From assembly GCF_014203115.1 (NCBI RefSeq), contig NZ_JACHIJ010000008.1, forward strand, positions 62,001-126,000: DNA of 64,000 nucleotides. The letters run 5' to 3'. Of this stretch, positions 51,481 to 62,658 are shown piece by piece (the first letter of the stretch is position 1; every line of letters begins with the position of its first letter). Position numbers and translations under genes: made by a program. The notes below the pieces were generated by a model. It saw only the letters and a list, made by a program, of their open reading frames with translations. It searched no databases and was not told where the DNA came from. This DNA comes from Afipia massiliensis (GTDB lineage Bacteria > Pseudomonadota > Alphaproteobacteria > Rhizobiales > Xanthobacteraceae).

Positions 51481-52179
51481 TCAGGCGGCGCGTTGCGCCA
51501 GGAAGCCCCAGTCCCACGGCAGCTGCTTTGAGCCGCGCGGCTTTCGCAGACCGTCCACCGACCAGGGATAATACACCCGCGCAATGCGCGCGATCTCGAA
51601 TCCTTTTTCGGACACGGTGGAGATCAATTCCTCGCGCTCGTAGAATTTCTGCCAGACACCGTCGCGGCTGACGAGGCCGCCCGCCTTGATCTTGTCCGCC
51701 GATGCGCCGAGCTTGTTGACCATCAGCTGGGATTCCATCGACGGCACCACCACCAGCGCATGCGCCGACGGCTTGGTCACAGCGGCGAGGGTCGCCCACA
51801 GCGCATCGCGCTTGGCTTCGCGCGGCGACGTGATGACGTTCAGGCAGACGGTGAGGTCCGCAACGGTTCCGAGGACGTCCGCGGACTTGCAGACATCCAT
51901 CGCCATCCATTTGGCGTTCGTCATCTCCGCGCAGCGTTTCTTCGCGCGCGCGACGATGCGCGGCGCGAAGTCGATGCCGGTGATCCGCTCGAAGCGATGT
52001 CCGAATTTCTTGACGAAGCTGCCGACCCCGCAGCCGAGATCCACCAGCTCGAGATTTTTCCGTGAACGGCAAGCGGCGGCAACGAAGCGCGGCATCTGGC
52101 CGTTGGTTTCATCGGTGACGATATCGCAGACCAGCGACTCGAACTTGGCGGCGTGCAGATCCCATTCAACTCGATTCAC
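51481..52179 (-). CDS. SAM-dependent methyltransferase
   Basis: A 232-residue class I methyltransferase. Motif I is LELVDLGCGVGSFVKKFG, motif II ITGIDFAPRIV and motif IV DLTVCLNVITS. YYPWSVDGLRKPRGSKQLPW is an unusual C-terminal signature. Starts at a GTG at 52179 with GGGAGG upstream. The substrate is unknown. The genes on either side do not help. Confidence 0.83.
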   Translation of the reverse strand: MNRVEWDLHAAKFESLVCDIVTDETNGQMPRFVAAACRSRKNLELVDLGCGVGSFVKKFGHRFERITGIDFAPRIVARAKKRCAEMTNAKWMAMDVCKSADVLGTVADLTVCLNVITSPREAKRDALWATLAAVTKPSAHALVVVPSMESQLMVNKLGASADKIKAGGLVSRDGVWQKFYEREELISTVSEKGFEIARIARVYYPWSVDGLRKPRGSKQLPWDWGFLAQRAA

Positions 52180-52268
52180 AGAAACCTCCCGTTGGTTATT
52201 GTGAAGCCGAATCGATTAAACAACAGAAACGGCCGCGGCGATACGCACCGCGGCGCCTAATCTGTTGA

Positions 52269-52904
52269 TCAATAGCGCGTCTTGTTCGGCAGGTTCCGGT
52301 ACTCGAGCCAGACCTTCTGCGCGTCGCCGCGCATCAATTGCGCCACGCGAACAGTTCGCTTGGCGTATGACTGCTTCATATCCTGATTGATATTCGAGTC
52401 GTCGAACAGGTCGGCGTAATCGCTCCACGATGCCGCGTAGTAGATCTTGTCGACGCGCGCCCAGTACGCCGTCGAGTAGCACATCGGGCAGGGCTCGCAG
52501 CTCGAGAACAGCGTCGCGCCCTTGATGTGCGGCGAGCCGACCTTCTTGCAGGCCATGCGGATGGCATTCACTTCGGCATGCGCGGAGGGATCGTTGTCGC
52601 GCAGCACGCTGTTGCCCGACGACGACAGGATCTCGTTGTTCATCACCACGACCGCGCCGAACGGCCCGCCGGTCTTCTCGACGACGCCGGCCTTGCGCAT
52701 CAGCTCGACGGCGTGGCTCATGAACTTGCGCTCCTGATCGTTCGCGGCCTGCTTCGGCGCTTCCTTCGCGAAGGCGACATCCGATCCGGCGGCGGCCATC
52801 AGCGCGGCGGCGCCGGTGGTCAGGAAATTCCGGCGATGAACGATGCGCGCGGAGGCGAACAGGGTATCGAGCGGTGTCTCGTTGTCTTCGGTACGGGAGT
52901 CCAT
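52269..52904 (-). CDS. Tat-exported nucleoside/guanine deaminase-like protein
   Basis: A 211-residue member of the cytidine/deoxycytidylate deaminase superfamily. Residues 24-47 carry a twin-arginine signal (HRRNFLTTGAAALMAAAG, cut near AFA). The zinc site is complete: AHAEVNAI with the catalytic glutamate and SCEPCPMCYS with two cysteines. Closest in look to guanine deaminase/tRNA adenosine deaminase-type proteins. Export through Tat would place folded, zinc-loaded enzyme in the periplasm, where it could act on purines or other amine substrates from outside. ATG at 52904 chosen. Confidence 0.82.
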   Translation of the reverse strand: MDSRTEDNETPLDTLFASARIVHRRNFLTTGAAALMAAAGSDVAFAKEAPKQAANDQERKFMSHAVELMRKAGVVEKTGGPFGAVVVMNNEILSSSGNSVLRDNDPSAHAEVNAIRMACKKVGSPHIKGATLFSSCEPCPMCYSTAYWARVDKIYYAASWSDYADLFDDSNINQDMKQSYAKRTVRVAQLMRGDAQKVWLEYRNLPNKTRY

Positions 52905-53198
52905 CGTGCATGACCTCGATCTCCGGCACAGCGCCGGACAAAAAATCCGGCTTGCGCTCATCGCTGGCCGGAAACGCGGGTTCGAGGATGTCTTAGCGGC
53001 AGGTTCCTTTCAGTTGTGTTGCTGGAGTTCCTCCAACTGCACTGCGAAATGGTATCAGCCGCGGCTAGCGCCCATTCGCAAAACGCCTGCGGAAACGGGA
53101 TGCGAATGCTAGAATCAGCTACTTGATTCGGCTTTGCCGATCCGCCTCGCAGCTTCCGCTGTCCGCGCCACCTTTCACACCCATCCGGAGATTCCATC

Positions 53199-53636
53199 AT
53201 GCGTCTGTCATCTGCCATTCGCGCCGCGCTGATCGCGGTGACGGCCCTTGTCGGAGCCGGTCTGTCGTCCGCCCATGCCGACAGCGGCACCGTGTCGCTC
53301 GTCATCTACAAGGCGGGTTGGTTTATCGGCGGCTCGGGCGGCAGCGGCACGCTCAACTTCCGGGGCAGGAGCTACGCGCTGTCCACCGGCGGTATCGACT
53401 ACGGCCTGGTGTTCGGCGGATCGAAGACCGTGCTGCGCGGCCGCGTCAGCAACATCAACCGCCCATCGGATGTCGCCGGTGTTTATGGGGCGGCGGGCGC
53501 AGGCATCGCGGTCGGGCGCGGGGCGCGCGCGATCGTGCTGACCAACCAGAAGGGCGCAGTGCTCGAACTCTCCGGCCAGCAAACCGGACTGATGGCCAAT
53601 GCTGATCTGAGCGGACTCGCGATTACGATGAGGTAA
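53199..53636 (+). CDS. Exported beta-rich protein of unknown family
   Basis: A 145-residue exported protein. Signal peptide residues 1-27 (LSSAIRAALIAVTALVGAGL, cut near AHADS). The mature part is glycine-rich with alternating strands (IYKAGWFIGGSGGSGTLNF, GVYGAAGAGIAVGRGARAI), the general look of SYLF/DUF992-like secreted proteins, but I cannot assign a family. Start at the ATG at 53199. Single gene. Confidence 0.62.
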   Translation: MRLSSAIRAALIAVTALVGAGLSSAHADSGTVSLVIYKAGWFIGGSGGSGTLNFRGRSYALSTGGIDYGLVFGGSKTVLRGRVSNINRPSDVAGVYGAAGAGIAVGRGARAIVLTNQKGAVLELSGQQTGLMANADLSGLAITMR

Positions 53637-53678
53637 AACGCGGCAATACTGTTGGTGCGCGCATAAGCGCGCCAATAG

Positions 53679-54143
53679 TCAACCGTCGTTGGATGTTGCG
53701 ATGGCGGTCTCGCTCGTGGGCGTGGCCGCCTTTTGCTTGCTCCACATATCCTGAGCGATCATTCCCGCAGCCATCGCGGCGACGAACACGATCACCGGCA
53801 GACCGAGCCCGGCGAGATTGACCAGTGCGGGGCCGGGGCAAAGCCCGACCAGACCCCAGCCGATCCCGAACAGGACTGCGCCTGTAACCAGCGGCGCATC
53901 AATGTCCTTGCGCGTCGGCCAGAGAGACTGCGCGGTGAAGACAGGCGCGCCGCGCCGCTTTGCCAGCGCGAAGCCGATGCTGGTGACCGCGACGGCGCCG
54001 GCCATCACGAACGCCAGCGTCGCATCCCACGCGCCGAAGATGTCGAGGAAGCCGAGCACTTTCCCTGTCTGTGTCATGCCGGAGATCAAGAGGCCTGCGC
54101 CGAAGACGAGTCCGCAGGCAAAGCTCACGAGAACGAGCGGCAT
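53679..54143 (-). CDS. YeeE/YedE family transporter, second half
   Basis: A 154-residue integral membrane protein with four to five helices, corresponding to the C-terminal half of YeeE/YedE (sulfur-compound transport, e.g. thiosulfate). LVGLCPGPALVNLAGLG is the cysteine-containing signature of this half. It starts with an ATG at 54143, 4 bases after the stop of the first half. The two subunits are expected to pair. Confidence 0.86.
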   Translation of the reverse strand: MPLVLVSFACGLVFGAGLLISGMTQTGKVLGFLDIFGAWDATLAFVMAGAVAVTSIGFALAKRRGAPVFTAQSLWPTRKDIDAPLVTGAVLFGIGWGLVGLCPGPALVNLAGLGLPVIVFVAAMAAGMIAQDMWSKQKAATPTSETAIATSNDG

Positions 54144-54147
54144 GGTC

Positions 54148-54576
54148 TCAGCCTCCGATAATGTGACGCGCGATGGCGACGGTGATGATCGCCGCCGCCA
54201 TGAAGATCGCGGTGGCCACCAGCGAGCGCGTTGACAGTCGCGCAGTCCCGCATACGCCGTGACCCGAGGTGCAGCCGCCGCCCATCCGGCTGCCGAAGCC
54301 CACGAGCAGACCGGCAACGACGATCACGATCAGGCTCGCGGGCATCGCAGGCGAGGGCAGTGCCGCGCCGGTGAAGAACGAGTCGAGCAGCGGCGCGGCG
54401 ATCAGGCCCGCAATGAAGGCGATCCGCCAGCCGCGATCACCCGCCGCGGGAGACAGAAGCCCGCCGAAGATGCCGCTGATGCCGGCGATGCGTCCGGTCA
54501 GCAGCATCAGCATCGCGGCGGCAAGCCCGATCAGCGCGCCGCCGAGGAGTCCGGAGAGGGGTGTGAGATTATGCAT
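54148..54576 (-). CDS. YeeE/YedE family transporter, first half
   Basis: A 142-residue integral membrane protein with four to five helices. MLLTGRIAGISGIFGGLL and GSRMGGGCTSGHGVCG are the family motifs; the cysteine in the CTSGHG loop lies on the conduction path of the thiosulfate channel TsuA. It is the first gene of a two-gene split transporter; its partner follows by 4 bases. No sulfur-metabolism gene adjoins it. Confidence 0.88.
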   Translation of the reverse strand: MHNLTPLSGLLGGALIGLAAAMLMLLTGRIAGISGIFGGLLSPAAGDRGWRIAFIAGLIAAPLLDSFFTGAALPSPAMPASLIVIVVAGLLVGFGSRMGGGCTSGHGVCGTARLSTRSLVATAIFMAAAIITVAIARHIIGG

Positions 54577-54766
54577 GGGGAGCGGTCCTGTTTCTCAGGT
54601 GTGTTGCGTCATCGCTCGAAGGGGCGGCTACGCCAGTAGGGCCTATGTCCGATCTCGTTTTCATCGCAGACGCGCCCCTGGAAACAGAACTGAGCCTAAT
54701 TTGATGGATTGACAATAGGAATAAAATCCGATACAGGTTTTGTCTTTGAATTTGGAGCAGCATTGG

Positions 54767-55444
54767 ATGGAATTGCTGATTGAAACTCGAAAAGAGTTGC
54801 TGCGACTGAAGGGCGAACTCCTCAACATTAAGGTCGAGTTGAAGTTTGCGCGATTTCTGCGTGCTGCTGTCAAGGCGGGTTTCAAAGAAGAGCAGCCGCG
54901 CGATGAGTTGGGCAGGTGGACGAGTGCGGGAGGTGTTCAAGTCACGACTTCATCCGGCTTTCTCACCGGGATTCCGACAATTGATGACACGTCGCAGGCG
55001 CTTAGCGATACGCTTGTAAGTGTTATGGAGGTCCTGGAATTCCTGCCGGAAATGAGTCCTCAAACATACGGCAGAATAGTCCATGAAGCATTTGCTGTTG
55101 CGGTGAAATTGCAAAACCTCCCAGGCATAGGTGACATTGAGCGAACCTTCAGCTTGATCGATAGCGACCCTCGGTACGGTCTTGCTGACAGTATTCGAAC
55201 GGACGTTACTCTGCGCAACATTCAAGGGGACATTATCGCGATTTACGACGTCAAGACTGGCGATACGCAAATGCCGCGATCGAGGGCGAATGAACTTCGT
55301 GAGAAGACGCGTGCAGCGCCGAATACACCTGTATTCGAGTTGAACATTGTGCGTGGCCCCTCCCGAAAGTATCGACGGATCATTCGAGGGCGTTCAGCAC
55401 GTGTTGCGCGAATTTGTACTTCAACAAGCGATGGGAGAGCTTAA
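54767..55444 (+). CDS. Probable PD-(D/E)XK nuclease toxin with a phage-head-type N-terminal motif
   Basis: A 225-residue protein. Residues 1-40 form an amphipathic, coiled-coil-like helix (RKELLRLKGELLNIKVELKF); then comes FKEEQPRDELGRWTSAGG, a segment known from phage head-associated and toxin-carrier proteins. The C-terminal part (about residues 100-200) has the layout of a PD-(D/E)XK nuclease: a Glu in a helix (IVHEAFAVAVK), an Asp in SIRTDVTLRN and the core IIAIYDVKTG with D-V-K. No signal peptide. The gene overlaps the next by TAATG. The start is the ATG at 54767 with GGAG upstream. Base composition is lower in GC than the neighbours. Confidence 0.65.
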   Translation: MELLIETRKELLRLKGELLNIKVELKFARFLRAAVKAGFKEEQPRDELGRWTSAGGVQVTTSSGFLTGIPTIDDTSQALSDTLVSVMEVLEFLPEMSPQTYGRIVHEAFAVAVKLQNLPGIGDIERTFSLIDSDPRYGLADSIRTDVTLRNIQGDIIAIYDVKTGDTQMPRSRANELREKTRAAPNTPVFELNIVRGPSRKYRRIIRGRSARVARICTSTSDGRA

Positions 55445-55905
55445 TGTCAATGGAGCTTTATGTCCTTTCCGACCGTCGACTTGAATCAATAGATGCGTGG
55501 CAAGCTGCAATAGACGCGTGCAATTTCCCGTTGCAACTGTCGACGGCAATACCGTTCGCGAGATTGAACGGTGTGCTGCCTATTCAACTAGGCAATAGGC
55601 GCGCAGCATTCGAGTGCGTTCATTGGAATGCGGCCGAATTGATGGCTGAACTTTCGGACATCGATTTCGGTCTCCGCTGGAAATACGTTCTCGCGTTTCG
55701 CTGGACTGGAAATTCTTACGAGGGAATAGCGGCGTACATGGCGGGCAGCGCTTATGCCAAGGCGACCGGTGGTATCGTGTTCGATTGCGAGGAAGGAAAG
55801 ATCATCTCGCCGGAGCGCGCAGGCGAAATCGCAAGAGAGATTGAGCGAGATATTCCGATGATCGAAGATATGGTGAGGCGGGTCAGTGAAAAATTTCAGA
55901 AGTGA
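55444..55905 (+). CDS. Candidate immunity protein for the adjacent nuclease toxin
   Basis: A 153-residue cytoplasmic protein without recognised domain. MSMELYVLSDRRLESIDAWQ and WKYVLAFRWTGNSYEGIAAY suggest a mixed alpha/beta fold; the charge is acidic overall, which suits binding a nuclease. Its ATG overlaps the toxin stop codon (TAATG), so the two are made together, as usual for toxin and immunity genes. The composition is as AT-rich as the toxin gene (about 43% GC in the first 60 bases by eye). Function inferred from position only. Confidence 0.5.
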   Translation: MSMELYVLSDRRLESIDAWQAAIDACNFPLQLSTAIPFARLNGVLPIQLGNRRAAFECVHWNAAELMAELSDIDFGLRWKYVLAFRWTGNSYEGIAAYMAGSAYAKATGGIVFDCEEGKIISPERAGEIAREIERDIPMIEDMVRRVSEKFQK

Positions 55906-55928
55906 AGGGAGTGTGCTGAGAAAGGAAA

Positions 55929-55953
55929 AGCCGGGCTCCCGCCCGGCCTTTGT
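55929..55953 (+). terminator. Hairpin after the toxin/immunity unit
   Basis: GCCGGGC-TCCC-GCCCGGC with flanking AA/CTTTG, 23 bases after the immunity gene. The T tail is short (TTTGTGT). Confidence 0.55.
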
Positions 55954-55961
55954 GTCTTACG

Positions 55962-55989
55962 GATGCCCGGGTCAAGTCCGGGCATGACG
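55962..55989. repeat. Short palindrome, 'ATGCCCGGGTCAAGTCCGGGCAT' family
   Basis: A single palindrome related to 7390-7416 and 25479-25563, at the 3' end of thiC. Confidence 0.65.
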
Positions 55990-56005
55990 TTGAGGTTGTT
56001 GCGGA

Positions 56006-58665
<2,660 letters not shown>

Positions 58666-58679
<14 letters not shown>

Positions 58680-59454
58680 GCCAGAACGGTGTCCCTACGA
58701 CAGGAGTTGAAGGAGAAGCGAAATCGCGCGCGCCCATCAGGCCGGCTTCATATCCGGCGCGGCCGGCTTCGGCAGCCAGACGGAACGCGTTGCCCATGGC
58801 GACCGGATCGTCGGCCTTGGCGATGGCGGTGTTGAGCAGCACGGCATCAAAGCCAAGCTCGAACGCCTCGGCCGCGTGCGACGGCGCGCCGATACCGGCA
58901 TCGACCACCAGCGTGATGTCGGGCAGGCGGGCGCGCAGCAGCTTCAACGCATCGCGGTTGGTGATCCCGCGCGCACTGCCGATCGGTGAGGCCCACGGCA
59001 TCACCACCTTGCAGCCGGCATCGACCAGCCTCATTGCGACGCTGAGATCCTCGGTGCAATAGGGGAATACCTCGAAGCCGTCCCTGATCAGGATTTGTGC
59101 CGCTTCGACAAGACCGACCACGTCGGGTTGCAGCGTTTCGTCGTCGGCGATGACTTCCAGCTTGATCCACGGCGTGTTGAACAGTTCGCGTGCCAGCTTC
59201 GCGGTGGTCACGGCCTCGCGCACGCTCTTGCAGCCCGCGGTGTTCGGCAGCACGGTGACTTTCAGTTCGCGGATCAGCGACCAGAACTGGTCGCCGGTCT
59301 TGCCGCCCGCGGTTTCGCGGCGCACCGACACGGTAACGATCTGGCTGCCGGCGGCGCGGATCGCGTCCTGCATGATCTTCGGCGAGGGATACAGCGCGCT
59401 GCCGATCAGCAGGCGCGAGGAGAATTCCTTGCCGTAGAAGTTGACTTTGCTCAT
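58666..59454 (-). CDS. thiG: Thiazole synthase
   Basis: A 262-residue enzyme that forms the thiazole ring from deoxyxylulose phosphate, ThiS-thiocarboxylate and dehydroglycine (from ThiO here). The active lysine is in [33 protein letters not shown] and [18 protein letters not shown] are standard. The ATG at 59454 starts [21 protein letters not shown] palindrome pair lies upstream, between it and thiS. Confidence 0.95.
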
Positions 59455-59506
59455 TTCCGATCCTCGCGAAAGGTCGATGCCCCCAACCGCCGCGCTTCGC
59501 GCGACT

Positions 59507-59575
59507 CCCTCCCCCGCAAGCGGGAGAGGGGAAGAAAGAGCAAGGCGCACTCCCTCTCCCGCTTGCGGGGGAGGG
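59507..59575. repeat. Inverted repeat between thiS and thiG
   Basis: CCCTCCCCCGCAAGCGGGAG and CTCCCGCTTGCGGGGGAGGG face each other 20 bases apart, forming a large cruciform. It interrupts the thi operon, as does the repeat at 57979. Confidence 0.75.
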
Positions 59576-59617
59576 TTGGGGAGGGGGAGGAAGCGTTCGT
59601 GATATTGATGTTCATCC

Positions 59618-59815
59618 TCACCCTCCCTGCCGGGGCGTGAGGATTTCCACCGCGTCGTTGTCGTTGAGCGGCGTTTCGGCCCAGCGCGCGCGCGGCACCA
59701 CGTCGTAATTCACAGCGACGGCCAGATGCGTGCCTTCGTAGTCAAGTTCGGCCAGCAGCGCATCGACGCGCGTGGCTTTGGTCTCGACGCGTTCGCCGTT
59801 GACGATCAGGAACAT
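59618..59815 (-). CDS. thiS: Sulfur carrier protein ThiS
   Basis: A 65-residue ubiquitin-like protein that carries sulfur as a C-terminal thiocarboxylate. It ends in the required Gly-Gly (EILTPRQGG). It overlaps thiO by 10 bases. Confidence 0.94.
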   Translation of the reverse strand: MFLIVNGERVETKATRVDALLAELDYEGTHLAVAVNYDVVPRARWAETPLNDNDAVEILTPRQGG

Positions 59816-60831
59816 TGCATCACCTCGTTGTCGATGGCGCCGCGCTCGACATAGGCCAGCGTCAGTTCCGCAAGGGCCGGCGCCAGCAGGAAGCCGTGGC
59901 GATAGAGCCCGTTGACGGAGATGCGCGTGGCCTCAACGGCGATGCGCGGCAGGTTGTCGGGGAAGGCCGGGCGCAGGCCCGCGCCGAACTCGAGAATGCG
60001 GGCCTCGCCGAAAGCCGGGTGCACCGCGTAGGCGGCGCTGAGCAATTCGAGCGCGGAGCGCACGCTGACGCCGGTGTCCTCGCTCTCGATCGAGGTTGCG
60101 CCGAGCATGAAGCGATTGCCGTCGCGCGGGATCACATAGAGCGTCCAGCGTGGATGGAGGAAGCGAACCGGACGCGACAGCTGCACGTCGGGGGTCTCAA
60201 TCACGATCATCTCGCCCTTGACGCCGCGCAGATCGGGATGCCGGTCGCGCGCACCAAGCCCCCGGCAATCGATCACGATGCCGTTCTCGCCGGCAAGATC
60301 GTCAGGCTCGCAGTCGCTGCCGAATTTGATCGTGCCGCCGGCAGCGGCGAGTTTCGCATGAAGTTCGGGCAGCACGCTGCGCGGCTCGACATGGCCCTCG
60401 CCGGCAAAGAACAGCGCTTCGCGGAAACGTCCGTCGAGGGACGGTTCGAGTCCGGCGATGCCATCGGCATCGAGGCGTGTGTGATCGGTCGTCAGCCTGG
60501 CGAAGCGGTCGAAGTCGGCGCGGTCGCGCGGATGCGCCACCACCAGCGAGCCGTTGAACGGCGTGTCCGGCACGTATTCGCGCCACAGATCGAGCGAGCG
60601 GATGCCGAGCCGCGTGATCACCGGCTCGGAGCCTTCACGCTCGCACCACGGCGCCAGCATGCCACCGGCCCAGTGGCTGGTCGCCTGCATCATCGCGGCG
60701 TCGCCGCGCTCATGCAGCGTCACGTCATAGCCCGCGCGCGCGAACAGCAATGCCTGCCATGAGCCGGCAATGCCCGCACCGATAATATTGATGGAAGATT
60801 CCCCTCGCGGAGATTTGGCTTTCTGTAGCAT
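59806..60831 (-). CDS. thiO: Glycine oxidase ThiO
   Basis: A 341-residue FAD enzyme that oxidises glycine to the imine used by ThiG. The FAD loop is INIIGAGIAGSWQALL at residues 14-29, and GGMLAPWCEREG follows. VRFLHPRWTLYVIPRDGNRF and the end PRIAVEATRISVNGLYRHGF fit the D-amino-acid oxidase fold. The ATG at 60831 comes 6 bases after the TPP riboswitch and GGGACAGGG, which would be masked when ligand is bound. First gene of the operon. Confidence 0.92.
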   Translation of the reverse strand: MLQKAKSPRGESSINIIGAGIAGSWQALLFARAGYDVTLHERGDAAMMQATSHWAGGMLAPWCEREGSEPVITRLGIRSLDLWREYVPDTPFNGSLVVAHPRDRADFDRFARLTTDHTRLDADGIAGLEPSLDGRFREALFFAGEGHVEPRSVLPELHAKLAAAGGTIKFGSDCEPDDLAGENGIVIDCRGLGARDRHPDLRGVKGEMIVIETPDVQLSRPVRFLHPRWTLYVIPRDGNRFMLGATSIESEDTGVSVRSALELLSAAYAVHPAFGEARILEFGAGLRPAFPDNLPRIAVEATRISVNGLYRHGFLLAPALAELTLAYVERGAIDNEVMQCS

Positions 60832-60837
60832 CCCTGT

Positions 60838-60922
60838 CCCTTCGCCGGCATGACCCGGATCAGGTTCAAAGGGTCACCGCGCAACCTGCGGTATCTCAGC
60901 TCCACGCCGGAGCCCCCCTCGG
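60838..60922 (-). promoter_or_regulatory. thiO leader: TPP riboswitch (THI element)
   Basis: On the minus strand the conserved parts are GAGGGGGGCTCCGGCG at the 5' stem, GCTGAGATACCGC in the pyrimidine-binding arm, and ACCCTTTGAACCTGATCCGG with GTCATGCCGGCGAAGGGA at the pyrophosphate arm and 3' stem. It ends 6 bases before the thiO ATG, so TPP binding should hide the ribosome binding site (translational control). Confidence 0.95.
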
Positions 60923-61191
60923 AACACACATACGATAGACCCGATGCTCCGGGGTTTCAATGGCCGGCCCCGCGATGCTGCATGGCTTTTCCGCATCGTG
61001 GGAACGCGTTTTCGCATCTCGCATTGCGAGGGCGGCACAAAACGACGCGGGTAAGGGTTCGTTGACCTTGCCGCGCCGCGATTGACGCCATTTCGCGCCA
61101 GTTTTCAGGAAGAGATCAGCCGTCGAGTTTACCCGGAATTATGCCGCCGGTGGTTAGGTCGGGAACTCGTTTCCACGATCCAGGACTGAAT

Positions 61192-62658
61192 ATGAGCATC
61201 GCCGGTCTCGACGACACCGGACACAAGCGCGGCGCGGTCGAGCAGATTCTCGGCCAGGTGCCCGCGTGGCTGTGGTTCGGTGCCGGCCTCCTGTTGCTGT
61301 TCGTGATCGGCGGCAACCGCGCGCTGCAGGACGCCGACACGTACTGGCAGATCGTGGTCGGGCAATGGATCATCGATCATCGCGCCTTGCCCACCATCGA
61401 CGTCTATTCGTTCACCAGGGCCGGCGAGCCATGGATCTCGTCGTCTTGGCTGGCGCAGGTGCTTTATGCCGCGTCGTATTCCGCGTTCGGCTGGGCCGGG
61501 CCGGTGATCCTCGCAGGGCTCGGAACAGCGGCGGCGTCCGCGCTGCTGGCGCAGATTTTATCCCGGCGATTTGCGCCGACGCATGCGGTCATCGTCGCGA
61601 TGGCCGCCGCCGTGCTGTCCGCACAACATTTTGTGGCGCGTCCGCATCTGCTGGCGCTGCCGGTGATGGTGGCGTGGGTTTCCGGTCTGGTGAACGCCAG
61701 CGACGAGCGCAGGGCGCCGTCGTTCTGGCTGCTGCCGCTGATTGTGCTGTGGACCAATCTGCATGGCGGCTTCGTGCTGGGGTTTGCGCTGGTTGCGCCG
61801 TTCGCGCTCGACGCGGTGTGGAACGCGAACGCGACGCAACGAATTTCGCTGGCGCTGCGCTGGGCGGCGTTCGGCCTGTGCGCCGTGATCGCAAGCTGGA
61901 TCACGCCCTATGGCTGGAATTCGCTGCTGGCTGCGCGCAGGATTCTCGATCTCGGCAACGCCATGGCGCAGATTCCTGAATGGCAGCCGGTGGATTTCAG
62001 CAGCATCGGTCCGTTCGAGGTCTGTCTGCTTGCGGCGCTCGGTTTAGCGCTCTGGCGCGGCATCGTGCTGTCGCCGCCGCGCATCCTGCTGGTGCTCGGG
62101 CTGCTGCACATGGCGCTGTCGCACAACCGCAATATTGAGGTGTTCGCGCTGCTGGCGCCGCTGGTGCTGGCGAAGCCGCTGTCCGTGCGGTTCGGCCGCA
62201 GCGATGTCGCGCACGGCTCGCGCGGCATCCCGGGTAGCGTTGCAGTCTTGCTCGCGACGTCGCTCGCGATCTGGGCCTTTACCGCACGTCATACGTTCAC
62301 GCCGATGGTTATTCAGACACCCGCTGCGGCGGTCGATGTGCTGAAGGCGCGCAAGGCGGAGCGGATACTGCACAATGCGGGTTTCGGCGGCTATCTCATC
62401 ACGCGAGGCATCCCGGTGTTCTTCGATGGCCGCGGCGAACTGTACGGCGATGACTTCCTCGTCAGGACATTCGATGCGCTCGCGCTCAAGGACGTCGGCT
62501 CGTTCCTTGGCCTGCTCGAGACCTACAAGATCGGCGCCACGCTCCTGACGCCCGCCACGCCCGCCGCCGGTCTGCTCGATCGTCTCGATGGCTGGCAGCG
62601 CATTTACGCAGACGATGTGGCCGTGGTTCACGTCCGCAAAGCGGGTACGCCGCGATGA
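61192..62658 (+). CDS. Polytopic membrane protein, GT-C glycosyltransferase-like, paralog 1
   Basis: A 488-residue inner-membrane protein with about ten helices. DADTYWQIVVG, PWISSSWLAQVLY, ITPYGWNSLLAAR and GFGGYLITRGIPVFFDGRGE are shared with the next gene. The acidic loop after the first helix (ALQDADTYW) is where GT-C enzymes place their catalytic aspartate, and the C-terminal soluble part (from about residue 400) is typical too. No substrate can be named. The ATG at 61192 has AGGA upstream; another at 61141 is possible. Confidence 0.72.
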   Translation: MSIAGLDDTGHKRGAVEQILGQVPAWLWFGAGLLLLFVIGGNRALQDADTYWQIVVGQWIIDHRALPTIDVYSFTRAGEPWISSSWLAQVLYAASYSAFGWAGPVILAGLGTAAASALLAQILSRRFAPTHAVIVAMAAAVLSAQHFVARPHLLALPVMVAWVSGLVNASDERRAPSFWLLPLIVLWTNLHGGFVLGFALVAPFALDAVWNANATQRISLALRWAAFGLCAVIASWITPYGWNSLLAARRILDLGNAMAQIPEWQPVDFSSIGPFEVCLLAALGLALWRGIVLSPPRILLVLGLLHMALSHNRNIEVFALLAPLVLAKPLSVRFGRSDVAHGSRGIPGSVAVLLATSLAIWAFTARHTFTPMVIQTPAAAVDVLKARKAERILHNAGFGGYLITRGIPVFFDGRGELYGDDFLVRTFDALALKDVGSFLGLLETYKIGATLLTPATPAAGLLDRLDGWQRIYADDVAVVHVRKAGTPR

